DNA from: Myxococcales bacterium
GTDB lineage: Bacteria; Myxococcota_A; Polyangia; Haliangiales; Haliangiaceae
Direction: 5' to 3'
Assembly: GCA_016720595.1 (NCBI GenBank)
Contig: JADKKI010000061.1
Location: 1 to 26,019, forward strand
DNA: 26,019 bases
Numbering within the stretch: position 1 is the stretch's first letter; every line of letters begins with the position of its first letter. The notes below the pieces were generated by a model. The model had not been told where the DNA came from and did no database searches. It saw only the letters and a program-made list of their open reading frames with translations. Below are positions 1-8,281 of the stretch, piece by piece. Made by a program: the position numbers and the translations under genes.

Positions 1-632
1 CGAGGGTGCCGAACACTCACGCGATCGATGAAGCTCGCCTGCTCAGCCGTCAGCTCGACGTCGAGCTCGCTGGGCTTGCGCCCGTCGTTCACCACCCACA
101 GGGTCACGCGCGCACGGGCCTCCTTGTCGAGCTTCTCCCACCATCCGAGCATGGCGAGCTCGTCGTCGCTGGGTGCGTTGTGGATGGGATCACCGTGCGC
201 AAACGGCGTCGAGTAGAGGGCACCTCGAAGATCCGCGGCGAATTCGTCGGCGAGCGGCTCGGCCGCGAATCGGCGCTTGATCCGCGAGGACGCGCGCACG
301 ATCTGGAGGTGCCCGATCTCGTGCAGCAGCACCTGATAGAGCATCAGGCGGCGAACCGCCCACGGTGGCCACTGTCCTCGTTCCGGTGCTCCGAACTCGG
401 CGGCGCGATTTCCGCGGCGCATGATCTCGCGCATGCTGATGCGGATCGGGAGGATCGAGCACAGCGTGACGTCGCGTCGGCCTCGCGTCGTCACGTAGCC
501 GAGGCGTCGGCCTCCTCGGCTGCTCTCCATCAACGAGACGTCGCCCAGGCGATCGAGGAGCGTCGGGTCGAGACGCTCGAACACGGTGTTGACGTCAACC
601 ATGTCCACGTATCCAGTCAGGTGCAGGCTCAT
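1..632 (-). CDS. HEIGH-motif putative zinc metallopeptidase, 3' end outside window
   Basis: An open frame reads from ATG at 632 to the window edge (210 residues, no stop). Residues 104-108 are HEIGH, inside a hydrophobic helix (LMLYQVLLHEIGH). About 17 residues later comes EPLADEFAADL (125-135). HExxH followed by ExxAxxFA is the zinc-site layout of ImmA/IrrE-like gluzincins, with H104 and H108 as ligands, E105 as catalytic base and E125 as a likely third ligand. That assignment is by motif only and the family is not recognised. The start is supported by GAAAGGA upstream and by the ATGA overlap with the stop of the preceding gene, which implies translational coupling. No signal peptide or membrane segment is visible, so it is probably cytoplasmic. 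Substrate unknown. Confidence 0.8.
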   Translation of the reverse strand, partial: MSLHLTGYVDMVDVNTVFERLDPTLLDRLGDVSLMESSRGGRRLGYVTTRGRRDVTLCSILPIRISMREIMRRGNRAAEFGAPERGQWPPWAVRRLMLYQVLLHEIGHLQIVRASSRIKRRFAAEPLADEFAADLRGALYSTPFAHGDPIHNAPSDDELAMLGWWEKLDKEARARVTLWVVNDGRKPSELDVELTAEQASFIDRVSVRHP

Positions 633-3350
633 CGGTGCGTCCTTTCGATCGTGTTCCAGTGGAGATCCGTGGTGACGACGGGGACGTTCACCACGATCGA
701 GATGTCGTCGTCGACCGTCGTGATCGGCTCGCCGTCCGTGGACAGCGCGCGGAGTCGCGTGATCACTGCAGTGCGCGGTGCGTAGTTGCTGGGAAGCGGA
801 CCGCGACCGCCATGGCGATTGGCGATCGCAACGTGGCGGACTCGTAAGGGCGCGCACAGGCCGCGCTCCACGGCCGCGCAGGATCGCGATGCGAAGCTCG
901 GCGTTGCGAGGGCGGACGTGCAAGCTGTTGAACACCACGGCCGGGTCACCGTCGGCGAGCGCGAAGCTGCCGAACAGAAAGCCGCACACCTGGCCGCCGT
1001 CATTCTCGATGTGAAAGCAGAACGTGAGTGGGTCCCTCCACGCGGCGAGGAGCTCGGGTCTCGTGGGGTATCTGGAATCCGTGTAGGACCGCGCGTCGCT
1101 CCGAAAGCAGCTCCGCGCCGGCACATCCGCGAAGCGCAGGTACGCGAGCAGATCGCGACGCTTGTCGAGAAGTCGAACGACGAAGCGGTGGCCGCGCGCG
1201 GTGACCTCCTCCGCCGGCGCGACGCCGAGTCGGACGAGGTCGCCGGTGGCCAGCGCGGATGCCCACCTCGGCTGCCCCAGGCGGCTCGCGAGGTCGTGGA
1301 CGATCACGAGTGCGGGCTGCGGAGTACTGACAGCGTCCGCGAGTAGGCTCTTCCAGCGCGGGAGCGTCCACGGCGTCATGCGCGAATCGAGGCGTGGCGG
1401 ATCGAGCAGGATCGCGCGCAGTGCTGCTTCGTCGTTGGCCAGGCGGCGCGCCACCTCGTGCGGTGTTCCGGCCATCGCGTTCGTTCGAACGCGCGAAAGC
1501 TCGTCGAGGAGAGCGTGCGGTTCGCGGTTGCCAACATCCCGGCCATGTAGCCAGGCGAATACGGCGGTGTGCGGGCGCGTCCCGGTCGTTGCCAGCCAGA
1601 GCCGCACGAAGGCCGCGAACCATCGAGCGGCGTCCTCTGCGCGCTGGTTGCAAACGGAGCGGAACGCAAACACGCAGGTGCGCGCATGATCGTGGTCGAT
1701 TCCCTTGGCAGCGACGACGAACTCGAGGAGGTGTACGGGATCAGCGCCCTCGCGCAGCAGCTCGCCGTACCGATCGACCACCAGGTGCCCTGCGCGGACA
1801 GGATCGAGCGCGCACAGAGCTTCGAGGGCAGGGAGCCAGATCCGCGGGATGATCGGGAGCTCCGCGAGCGGCGTGGCGATCGCGTCCGCGGCGAGGCTGC
1901 CTCCGAGGTGAACGAGGATCCGCAGTCGCGCGCGCACCACGTCGATCGGCCAGGCGGGCTGGGTGAGTGCCGAGCGCAGGCAGCTTCTCGCAACGCCGAT
2001 CAGCACGCGTCGACGCGAGCGTGCATTCGCCGACAGCGCGGTGCCTTCATCGAACGACGCACGCTCGCTGGAGCGTGCATCGACCACGTCGTAGATCGGG
2101 CGCCCTGACAGGCCACTCTTCATCGCATGCGGTAGCTCGCGCCCGGAACGAACGAGCTCGGCCGCGTGGAATGCGATCCGATCGGCGAGGCAGGCATCGA
2201 CCGAGACTCCCCGTCGCCGGCACAGCGCCAGCGCCCCATCGACGTTCACGCCCGCGCGGCTCATGAGGTCGAGGAACGCGGGTCGGGCGATCTCGTCGTC
2301 GAGGAGCCAGGTGTGCGGAAGCGAGCCATCCGTTCGCAAGCCGAGGCGCCAGACGGCGGCGTAGGTGAGGACGACGTCGCGCGTGTGGGTGGGCAGCCAC
2401 TGGGGGCCTCTCAACCAGAGCGGGAGCTGCCACCGCCCGTGCTGCGGGGCACCGTGGTAGGTCTCGCGGTCACGGCGCACCAGCAAGCGGATCTCTGCAC
2501 GCACGTGGGCGCGGTCAGCGAGCAGCTCGGGCCGGGTGATTCGCTGCAACATCCGCAGCGCTTCGACGAATCGCCCGTGGCGGCACAGGCCGCGAGCTAG
2601 CTCGATCCAGGCGTACTCGCGCAGCAGGCTGCGATCGATCTGCTCCGCGATCTCCCTCGCACGTGCGAGTTGATTCATCGCGGTCGCTTCGCGCACGAGC
2701 AGGAGCTCCGAGCCTGCCCGGATGCTCGTGTCGCGCGCGTGGCGGAGCGGAGCGCCGAACCGCAGCGCGAGCCGCCGGAGGTGCGCGGTCGCGAACACGC
2801 GCGCGCGCGGACGAAGCGTTGCCGCGAGGCGCTCCGCTTCCACGAGCCGCGCCGAGTCGTTGGTCTCCGAGATCGTGTCGACCAGCGTGATCAACTGCGC
2901 GAGCGAGGGCGCCGGCTCGAGTCGCGGCAACCAGTACCGGGCTCGTGGCGCAGACGACGCGATCTCGCTCACGCACTCCGCGAAATCCATCGCGTTCAGG
3001 CGTCGAGCGACCTCGAGCGCGGCGAGCACACATGGCTCCCACGCGCGTATCCACAGCGCACGAGCTGCCATCGCGAGTGCTCCGATGTCACCGTCGAGCC
3101 GGGTGCAGAGCAGCTCGACGAGCGGCGCCCGCATGGGGACCGGACACGTTGCGCGCGCGGAGAGCTCGCGAATCGCGGTGCGCGACGCGTCGACTGACAC
3201 CCCGAACCGCCGCACCACGGGCATCCGACGCACGATGGCGTCGAGCTGCCAGTTCGGAGCGACGATCTGTTTGTGAGCAAGCAAGAGCGAGCCGAGCTCC
3301 GACGCCAGGTCTGCGTCGGGAGCGGGGCTCGCGGCATGAACCGCGACCAT
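629..3350 (-). CDS. Large helical protein with GNAT-like C-terminal domain; one frameshift
   Basis: ATG at 3350 follows a good ribosome site (GGAGG, 8 bases upstream). A GC3-rich frame runs to about 850. Coding character then moves to the neighbouring frame, which ends with TGA at 629-631 overlapping the next gene. The length, 2722 bases, is not a multiple of three, as expected for one indel at about 845-895. Without the shift, the first frame stays open straight into the metallopeptidase gene, but residues over 632-850 become Arg/His-rich and do not look like protein. The reconstructed product is about 907 residues. Roughly 1-600 is Leu/Ala/Arg-rich and helical, HEAT- or TPR-like. From about 755 comes a compact domain with PTRPELLAAWRDPLTF, CGFLFGSFAL, then VRHVAIANRHGG and YAPRTAVITRLRALS, resembling a GNAT-type fold (inference). 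No signal peptide. Family not recognised. Confidence 0.8.
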
Positions 3351-3648
3351 GGATGCACCTCCGGTAATCCCGCGTCGCGAACGACACGGATCAGTCCTTC
3401 AAGAGCCGCAAGCGGCGAGGACTAACTGAAACGGAGGAGGAAGCGCTTCAACATGGCAGTGACCAATCTGTCACTACTCTAGCGGTGCAGCCGTAGCCCA
3501 GCAACGGAAATGACGACCGGCTCACCGGCAGCGGAGCTGGACGTGCTCCATCAGCGCCCGGAACTCGTGGCGCGGACCGGGGTTGCAACCCGGCCAGGGA
3601 ACCCAGGGCTCACGATTGACCGTTCCACGCTGGTACGATCGCCAAGTC
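3351..3648. promoter_or_regulatory. Intergenic region with dyad, between divergent genes
   Basis: No convincing gene lies in this 298-base gap between the start of the large minus-strand gene and the plus-strand gene at 3649. It holds a perfect 6-bp inverted repeat, AGTGAC-caatct-GTCACT (3458-3475), about 108 bases upstream of the minus-strand ATG. It also holds a short GCCGC-aa-GCGGC hairpin near 3404-3415 and an AAGCGCTT palindrome near 3441. The dyad could be an operator for either gene. No clear -35/-10 pair could be assigned. Confidence 0.35.
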
Positions 3649-3989
3649 ATGTTGCTTCTTGGAGTGGACCACCTCAAGGCGCTGGAGGAGGGGACTGCCA
3701 CTGACGGCAAGATGGTCATCAATGAGCGAGGCGCGGTGTTCGGGCCCGTCTCCACCCAGCATCGCGATCTGAAGGCCGAGGGGATCGTGTACGCGGACGA
3801 GTACCGGGGAAACGCCGTCGCTGCGATGCTCGCGCCAGGCAGCATCGAGGTGCGCTTCCACAAGGCGTTCGACGATGCGGATGTGGCGGGGCTGCTCAGC
3901 GCTCTCGCTGCGGAGCCGGGGTTGGGATTTGTTCTGCAGTGGCGGGCCACGTACCAAGGCCGTCAACTGACCATCGGGGGAAGCAGTAG
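3649..3989 (+). CDS. Small hypothetical protein; stop hidden by a likely 1-base deletion
   Basis: ATG at 3649 opens a frame with almost all codons ending in G or C. It encodes about 111 residues with VDHLKALEEG, KMVINERGAVFGP, EYRGNAVAAML, VRFHKAFDDADVAGLL and LQWRATYQGRQLTIGG. As read, the frame continues to 4401, but after 3990 it loses codon bias and overlaps the next gene in another frame. One extra G in the G-run at 3976-3980 would give IGGKQ and a TAG at 3987-3989, so the natural product is probably about 113 residues. No signal peptide or known motif. The family is not recognised; its place beside an Imm11-like gene makes an immunity or contact-system role possible but unproven. Confidence 0.65.
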
Positions 3990-4000
3990 CCGGCGGGGCG

Positions 4001-4018
4001 CTGTTTCCGCGGAAACAG
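4001..4018. repeat. Perfect 18-bp palindrome
   Basis: CTGTTTCCGCGGAAACAG is a perfect palindrome between two plus-strand genes, 12 bases past the inferred stop of the first and 107 bases before the second. It has no spacer and no following T-run, so it is more like a dimeric-protein operator than a rho-independent terminator. Either role is inference. Confidence 0.5.
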
Positions 4019-4124
4019 AACGGCCGTCAGGCATCCGAACTGCCCCGCCAGGCCTGCTGAGACGGGCCCTGCCGAGTCCGCACCGGTGCGGTGTCCTCGC
4101 TCACGCCGATGCTAGATTTGGTGC

Positions 4125-4715
4125 ATGTCGATCGTCGTACTGTCGACCGCTCACACGGGCATCCCGCCGGTCGCCCTGGCGCGGTCTGCTTCCGCAAAGA
4201 CCGCGTACGACTATTTCCCGGGCAAGCCCGTGCCGCGCAGTCTGGTCGCGATCGATCAGCATGCGAAGGGCGTGCTGCCACTGCGCAAGCGGATTGGACC
4301 GGCGCGCGTACTCGACGCTGAGCAAGGCGCGTGGGTGCTGCGTCGGAGCGTGTTCGAGCCGATCGTCGCGACCCTGCCAGACATCGTCCTCGTCCCGGTG
4401 AGTGCGCGCGACGCCCGAGGCGAGATCAACGACGACTGGGTGCTCGTACACGTGACCGCAGTCATCCCGATCGATCGCAAGGCGAGCCAGTTCGGCCGAC
4501 ATCCCGAGAAGCTCTCGCCGAAGCGTCAGCCGATCGCGCTCGGGTGGCGTCAACTGCCGGCCGCGCCGCTGTTTCGCCTGAAGGAACATCCGTGGATCAC
4601 CTGCGCGGCGCGCCCGGTGTTCGAGCAGCTTCACCGCGCCAGCAAGCGCAAGATCGTCGAAGCCACGCCGCCCTACAGCCACTACCAGCCAGAGTTCTAT
4701 CCGCTGACGTTCTAG
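4125..4715 (+). CDS. Imm11/DUF1629-like protein (putative immunity protein)
   Basis: A complete 196-residue frame from ATG to TAG with high GC3. The order of blocks fits the Imm11 (DUF1629) pattern known from polymorphic-toxin loci and abundant in myxobacteria: SVFEPIVATLPDIVLVPV, a strand-rich DDWVLVHVTAVIPIDR followed by a Ser (KASQFG), then LPAAPLFRLKEH and a C-terminal helix (RPVFEQLHRASKRKIVEATPP). In that family the protein neutralises a partner toxin in the cytoplasm. No toxin gene is visible nearby, so it would be an orphan or a decoy. No signal peptide. No strong ribosome site precedes the ATG. The family call is by motif memory and moderate. Confidence 0.6.
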   Translation: MSIVVLSTAHTGIPPVALARSASAKTAYDYFPGKPVPRSLVAIDQHAKGVLPLRKRIGPARVLDAEQGAWVLRRSVFEPIVATLPDIVLVPVSARDARGEINDDWVLVHVTAVIPIDRKASQFGRHPEKLSPKRQPIALGWRQLPAAPLFRLKEHPWITCAARPVFEQLHRASKRKIVEATPPYSHYQPEFYPLTF

Positions 4716-4724
4716 ACATGAGCG

Positions 4725-4748
4725 ACACGCCGCTCGCTGCGGGCGTGT
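4725..4748 (+). terminator. Possible hairpin terminator
   Basis: ACACGCC, a 10-base loop, then GGCGTGT form a perfect 7-bp stem starting 10 bases after the stop of the Imm11-like gene. There is no T-tract after it, which is common in GC-rich genomes but keeps the call tentative. Confidence 0.4.
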
Positions 4749-4835
4749 GTCTGGCCGGATGCATCCCGCCTCGCCAAGAGGTTGCTGGAACCGCGCGGCT
4801 TCGGGACGGGTTTGTGACCGTGGTAGGTTCGAATC

Positions 4836-5402
4836 GTGCGGAGGGTGCTCGCGTTGATGCTCGTGGCTGGGTGCTTCCGTGGCTCGGCGCCTGCGTCATC
4901 GCCCGCTGAGGCGCATGACTCGGCAGCCTCGTCCGCGCCACCGCTCTCGGTGGTCACCACGAGCGAGCCAGGCTGCCCCGCGGTCGTGCACCTGCGGGCG
5001 GCCCGCGCACCGGCAGTCGCAGAGATCCTCCGACGCCACGGCCTCGTGATCACCGAGCTGTCCGCAGTGGTGATCCCACCACAGGGCACGGCCTCGGACG
5101 TGGTTCGCACGGTCACCGTCGGAGGACGATCGCTCACCGGCATCATCGAGAGCTACAGCGGCACCTGCGTGCGGTCGTGGCGTGGGTTCGCGCTGGATCA
5201 ACGTGGCAACGTCTGGAAGCTCGAGCCGCCTTCGGGTGTCGTCGACTACAAGGAGAGCCGGTGCCTGACCGACCACGGCTGGGTGCCTTGTGACCTCACG
5301 GGAACGACCGATGTGCTCTACGTGCTGCCGCAAGGGAAGACGTTCGCGGGCATCGTCAACCCAGAGAGCGGGCTCCGGATCGAGCTCCCGCCCGCTCCCT
5401 GA
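4836..5402 (+). CDS. Secreted lipoprotein, hypothetical
   Basis: 188 residues from a GTG start. The N-terminus MRRVLALMLVAGC is a short type II signal peptide with lipobox LVAGC, so Cys13 should be lipidated and the protein anchored to a membrane. The next 25 residues are a low-complexity Ser/Ala/Pro linker. The mature part contains HLRAARAPAVAEILRR, VRTVTVGGRSLTGIIES and GTTDVLYVLPQGKTFAG, with Cys pairs (TCVR, RCLTDHGWVPC) that could form disulfides. No enzyme motif is seen and the family is not recognised. Such small lipoproteins are numerous in myxobacteria. It converges with the minus-strand gene at 5428. Confidence 0.8.
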   Translation: MRRVLALMLVAGCFRGSAPASSPAEAHDSAASSAPPLSVVTTSEPGCPAVVHLRAARAPAVAEILRRHGLVITELSAVVIPPQGTASDVVRTVTVGGRSLTGIIESYSGTCVRSWRGFALDQRGNVWKLEPPSGVVDYKESRCLTDHGWVPCDLTGTTDVLYVLPQGKTFAGIVNPESGLRIELPPAP

Positions 5403-5427
5403 TCCTGCGCGACGATCGGTCCGACGA

Positions 5428-6018
5428 TCAGCTTCCTGCAGCGCCCGGCGGAGTGGGGAGAGCCGGCTTCGCCGGGAGACGCTTGGCCTTCGCTGGCAGA
5501 CGCCGCGGTTTCGGAAGCGCGAACAGCGCCGGGAAGTCGTCGTCGTTGTAGACGAGGATCTTGGGAGTCGCCCCTCGCGGCACGAGGAATTGCTTGCGTA
5601 CGAGCCGGCTTCGCCGCGCAGCCAGATCGGCATCGGCGTCCACGCGTTGTCCTTGCACGCACGTGCCTTCCTCGACGCCCAGTCCGTCGTGCTCGATGAC
5701 GAGGTCGAAGTTCGCGAGCGAACCGGAGATCGGACGCTTCGCTGGATTCGAGATCACGAGCGTGACGGTCACGAGGTCTTCGCTGCCCCTCGGCACGGCC
5801 ACGGTGCCGCACGACCACGTGCCGTCCGATCGACCGACCTCGATCGTCACCCCGCGTACGGTGAGCGACGGGCCTCCGCTCGGTGGATCGTACGTCGTGC
5901 CTGGGGGGCGACCCTCGCCGCCTTGATAGCCCTCAGGCTCGGCCCGAACCGTGGCACTCGCGAGGAGAAGCCCGGTCAGCACCGCGCGCGTGGGCCAGCG
6001 AACCGTGCAAGCGGTCAC
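5428..6018 (-). CDS. Exported protein with signal peptide, hypothetical
   Basis: 196 residues. The N-terminus (RWPTRAVLTGLLLASATVRA) is a typical Sec signal peptide with cleavage after VRA. The first in-frame start used is GTG at 6018; a shorter start near 5985 is possible. The mature part is a beta-rich domain: LTVRGVTIEVGRSDGTWSCG, DLVTVTLVISNPAKRPI, NFDLVIEHDGLG, LVRKQFLVPRGATPKILVYND. This layout resembles DUF4352-like extracellular immunoglobulin-type domains (inference). The tail is a Lys/Pro/Ala-rich repeat (RLPAKAKRLPAKPALP). Probably periplasmic or surface-associated. Confidence 0.8.
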   Translation of the reverse strand: MTACTVRWPTRAVLTGLLLASATVRAEPEGYQGGEGRPPGTTYDPPSGGPSLTVRGVTIEVGRSDGTWSCGTVAVPRGSEDLVTVTLVISNPAKRPISGSLANFDLVIEHDGLGVEEGTCVQGQRVDADADLAARRSRLVRKQFLVPRGATPKILVYNDDDFPALFALPKPRRLPAKAKRLPAKPALPTPPGAAGS

Positions 6019-6090
6019 CGTGACCGAACGCCCAGCCGGGGTGCGTTAGTCCCCGTTCGCGCGCGCACGCTCGTCCGTGTGCTCGCGAGG

Positions 6091-6237
6091 CTACTGGCCG
6101 GACTTCTGCCGGCGCCGCTTGAGCAGCGCGCGACGCGAGCGATCGCGCTGGCGCTGGGACATTTTCACTTGGCCGGGAGTGGCGGCGGCCTGGTCCGACG
6201 TGGCGGCGGTGCGCTTGGTAAACTTGGGGGTGCTCAT
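6091..6237 (-). CDS. Small basic protein, 48 residues
   Basis: ATG at 6237 to TAG at 6091-6093. The peptide begins MSTPKFTKRTAATSDQAAA and ends ALLKRRRQKSGQ. Its second half is dominated by Arg, Lys and Gln and would be strongly positively charged and helical, which suggests nucleic-acid or ribosome binding (inference). It sits between two genes for exported proteins and has a clean start, stop and codon use. No strong ribosome site is visible. Confidence 0.6.
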   Translation of the reverse strand: MSTPKFTKRTAATSDQAAATPGQVKMSQRQRDRSRRALLKRRRQKSGQ

Positions 6238-6399
6238 GAGGCCGGCAAGGTACCAGATCCGGGGCCTGGCGCTACACGGCCGCTGGGCCGAGATGAGGAC
6301 GCGCTTCGACCGGCGGCCCCCCGCGAGGGCTCACGTAGGAGGACCGGTGGGCAGACCTGCGCGTTGACCGATCGCGGCCGGCCCGTGGTAAGCGAGCGT

Positions 6400-7443
6400 G
6401 TGCGACTGCAGACCCTGGCGCTGGCGATGGTTGTTCTCGGAGCAGCGGACGCGCGTGCCGACGTCCGCGCGCAAGCCCGCGTTCGCCTGATCGAGGCGAT
6501 CAACAAGCGCGACACGCGCACGATCGAGTCGCTCGTGGTGCTGCCGCTGCGCGCCGAGAAGGTGCGCTTTGCCCGCGAGACGTGCCGCAAGTTCTGGGGT
6601 GTCTCCGTGCTCGTGCGCACGAGCGAGCTGAGCGCGTTCGTCGAATGCCTCGCGAGCCAGAAGGTCACGGCGCTGACGTCGGCCGTCGACCCGAAGGTGG
6701 ATGCGACCTACGGGCCGGGCTTGCCGCTCGGCATCGCGTTCAACGCCGACGACAAGGTCATCGCGCTGACGTCGTCGTCTGCGCCGGGCTCGAAGCCGCT
6801 GCGCATCGAGCCGTCGACGTTCGCCTCGCACGTCACGAGCTTCACGCGCGAGATCTCGCCGTCGACCGAGACGAAGCGAGCGCTCGACGCGCGCGGGGCG
6901 AAGGGCATCGTGGCGGAGCTCTCGCTGTGTGTCGATGCCGACGGCACGACGGTGCCGGTCGCGACGGTCGCCGATCCCGCGTTGAAGGGCTACGAGCAGG
7001 ATGTCGCCGGCGCCGCGCGCGGCTGGAAGATCGAGCCGTTTCAGTTCGACGGCAAGCCGCTGCTCGCATGCGCGACGTACATCGTCGGCCATCCCGCCGC
7101 CGCTCTCGACCAGCCGGTACCGGTGACCGGCGGTCCGGTCGACCTCGACCCCAAGCTGCTCGAGCCGCTCCGCATCCGCGGCTCGAAGGTGATCGTCCCC
7201 GACCCCGCGACGAAGAAGAAGATCGCCGAGACAGCTTCGAAGCGCGTGATCGGCTCGTTCAAGCTCTGCGTCGACGACACGGGTGTCCCGAAGGACATCA
7301 GCGTGCTCAAGCCGAGCGGGTATGACGCCTACGACCAGAAGATCATGCGAGAGATGGCGAACTGGGGCTACAAGCCATACGTCGTCGGCGGGAGCGCGGT
7401 GCGGGTCTGCACCGCGATCACGTTCATCTACGAGATGAAGTAG
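6400..7443 (+). CDS. Exported protein with two TonB-C-like domains
   Basis: GTG at 6400 gives 347 residues and a good signal peptide (MRLQTLALAMVVLGAADARA, cut before DV). The frame is open far upstream, but that part lies antisense to two other genes, so this start was chosen. Two copies of a TonB-C-terminal-like fold are visible. One (about 165-230) has AELSLCVDADGTTVPVATV, a Gly-Tyr helix start and GWKIEPFQFDGKPLLAC. The second (about 280-347) has GSFKLCVDDTGVPKDISVLKPSGY, then WGYKPYVVGGSAVRVC and a final ITFIYEMK. There is no transmembrane anchor and no Pro-rich spacer as in true TonB, so it is probably a periplasmic relative rather than an energy transducer. Confidence 0.85.
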   Translation: MRLQTLALAMVVLGAADARADVRAQARVRLIEAINKRDTRTIESLVVLPLRAEKVRFARETCRKFWGVSVLVRTSELSAFVECLASQKVTALTSAVDPKVDATYGPGLPLGIAFNADDKVIALTSSSAPGSKPLRIEPSTFASHVTSFTREISPSTETKRALDARGAKGIVAELSLCVDADGTTVPVATVADPALKGYEQDVAGAARGWKIEPFQFDGKPLLACATYIVGHPAAALDQPVPVTGGPVDLDPKLLEPLRIRGSKVIVPDPATKKKIAETASKRVIGSFKLCVDDTGVPKDISVLKPSGYDAYDQKIMREMANWGYKPYVVGGSAVRVCTAITFIYEMK

Positions 7444-7748
7444 CGCCTCTCGCGACCTCGTGCGGGGCCGAGGAGTTGGCCCGGTGCGCGTTGCGCGCCC
7501 CACGTTGGTGAGGCTTGCAATTTCGACACGCCGCGCTCTTCCGCACGCTCGGATCGGTCAGGCGTGTGCCCTCGGACGTCGACGGGATCCGAGCACGCTG
7601 CCGGATGCCGGATCCCCAGGCGTGTCGGACCGCGTCGATGGCGGCACGGCTCGTGCAACCTCAGTTGCCGCGCACGCGGGTCCTTATGCCACCAATGGCC
7701 GCTAGCCCGCGAGCGCGCGCATAACCGTCGGCTGCGCGCAGATCCAGC
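7444..7748. other. Intergenic stretch without a convincing gene
   Basis: About 305 bases between the TonB-C-like gene and the cupin gene. Open frames exist on the plus strand, but their products are Arg/Pro-rich with poor codon bias and no ribosome site. No hairpin terminator or promoter could be assigned with confidence. Confidence 0.4.
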
Positions 7749-7760
7749 ATGGAGGCTCAG

Positions 7761-8225
7761 ATGACGATCAAGGACATTGGCCCAAAGCCGCAGTCGTTCA
7801 ACATCGAGGAAGCGACCAAGGGGAACACGGACTATCGCTCCGTTGCGTGGAGCGGGCGCTATCTGCAGGTCACGCTGATGTCGATCCCCGTCGGCAAGGA
7901 CATCGGCCTCGAGGCGCATCCGGAGACCGATCAGTTCCTGCGCCTCGACGCGGGCAAAGGTCGGGTGCAGATGGGCGCCGCGAAGGACAAGCTGACCTTC
8001 GAACAGGACGTGTCCGACGGCTGGTGTGTCCTGGTTCCGGCGGGGACCTGGCACAACATCACCAACCTCGGCACGACGCCCATGCAGGTCTACACGGTCT
8101 ATGCACCTGCTCATCACCAGCCCGGCAAGGTGCAGGCGACGGCGGCGGCAGCTGAAGCGGACAAGGATGACGAGCCAGCAGCCTGGTCCGTCCAGCCCAA
8201 GCACGTGCCCGACAAGCACGGCTGA
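7761..8225 (+). CDS. Single-domain cupin protein
   Basis: 154 residues from ATG at 7761. An ATG at 7749 is also in frame, but GGAGG at 7751-7755 lies inside that leader and sits correctly for 7761. The cupin signature is clear: [19 protein letters not shown] with probable metal ligands H53 and E55, a GKGRVQMG turn, and the second motif [15 protein letters not shown] with H98. This is a mannose-6-phosphate-isomerase-like small cupin of unknown substrate, probably a cytoplasmic metal-binding beta-barrel. The tail is Ala/Asp/Lys-rich (KHVPDKHG). A DUF2200 gene follows 56 bases downstream, perhaps in the same transcript. Confidence 0.9.
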   Translation: MTIKDIGPKPQSFNIEEATKGNTDYRSVAWSGRYLQVTLMSIPVGKDIGLEAHPETDQFLRLDAGKGRVQMGAAKDKLTFEQDVSDGWCVLVPAGTWHNITNLGTTPMQVYTVYAPAHHQPGKVQATAAAAEADKDDEPAAWSVQPKHVPDKHG

Positions 8226-8281
8226 GAGCGCCACGAGCGGTTACGATGGCCAGACCCGTTCGCTGGGAGCTGGTGCGAAGC

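Noticed and set aside
6..785. 259-codon plus-strand open frame
   Set aside because: It is antisense to the metallopeptidase gene, which has motif, ribosome site and coupled start; the plus frame lacks a domain and a ribosome site.
1000..1993. Minus-strand frames of 205-217 codons
   Set aside because: They are Arg/Ser/Pro-rich shadows of the long gene at 629-3350 in another frame.
3560..3610. tRNA-like T-arm (CCGGGGTTGCAACCCGG)
   Set aside because: No acceptor stem, anticodon arm or CCA-like end could be built around it on either strand.
3990..4401. C-terminal extension of the gene at 3649
   Set aside because: Codon bias collapses after 3990 and the frame overlaps the Imm11-like gene; a one-base deletion explains the lost stop.
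5290..6399. Long N-terminal extension of the TonB-C-like gene
   Set aside because: This part lies antisense to two genes; the signal peptide after GTG 6400 marks the true start.
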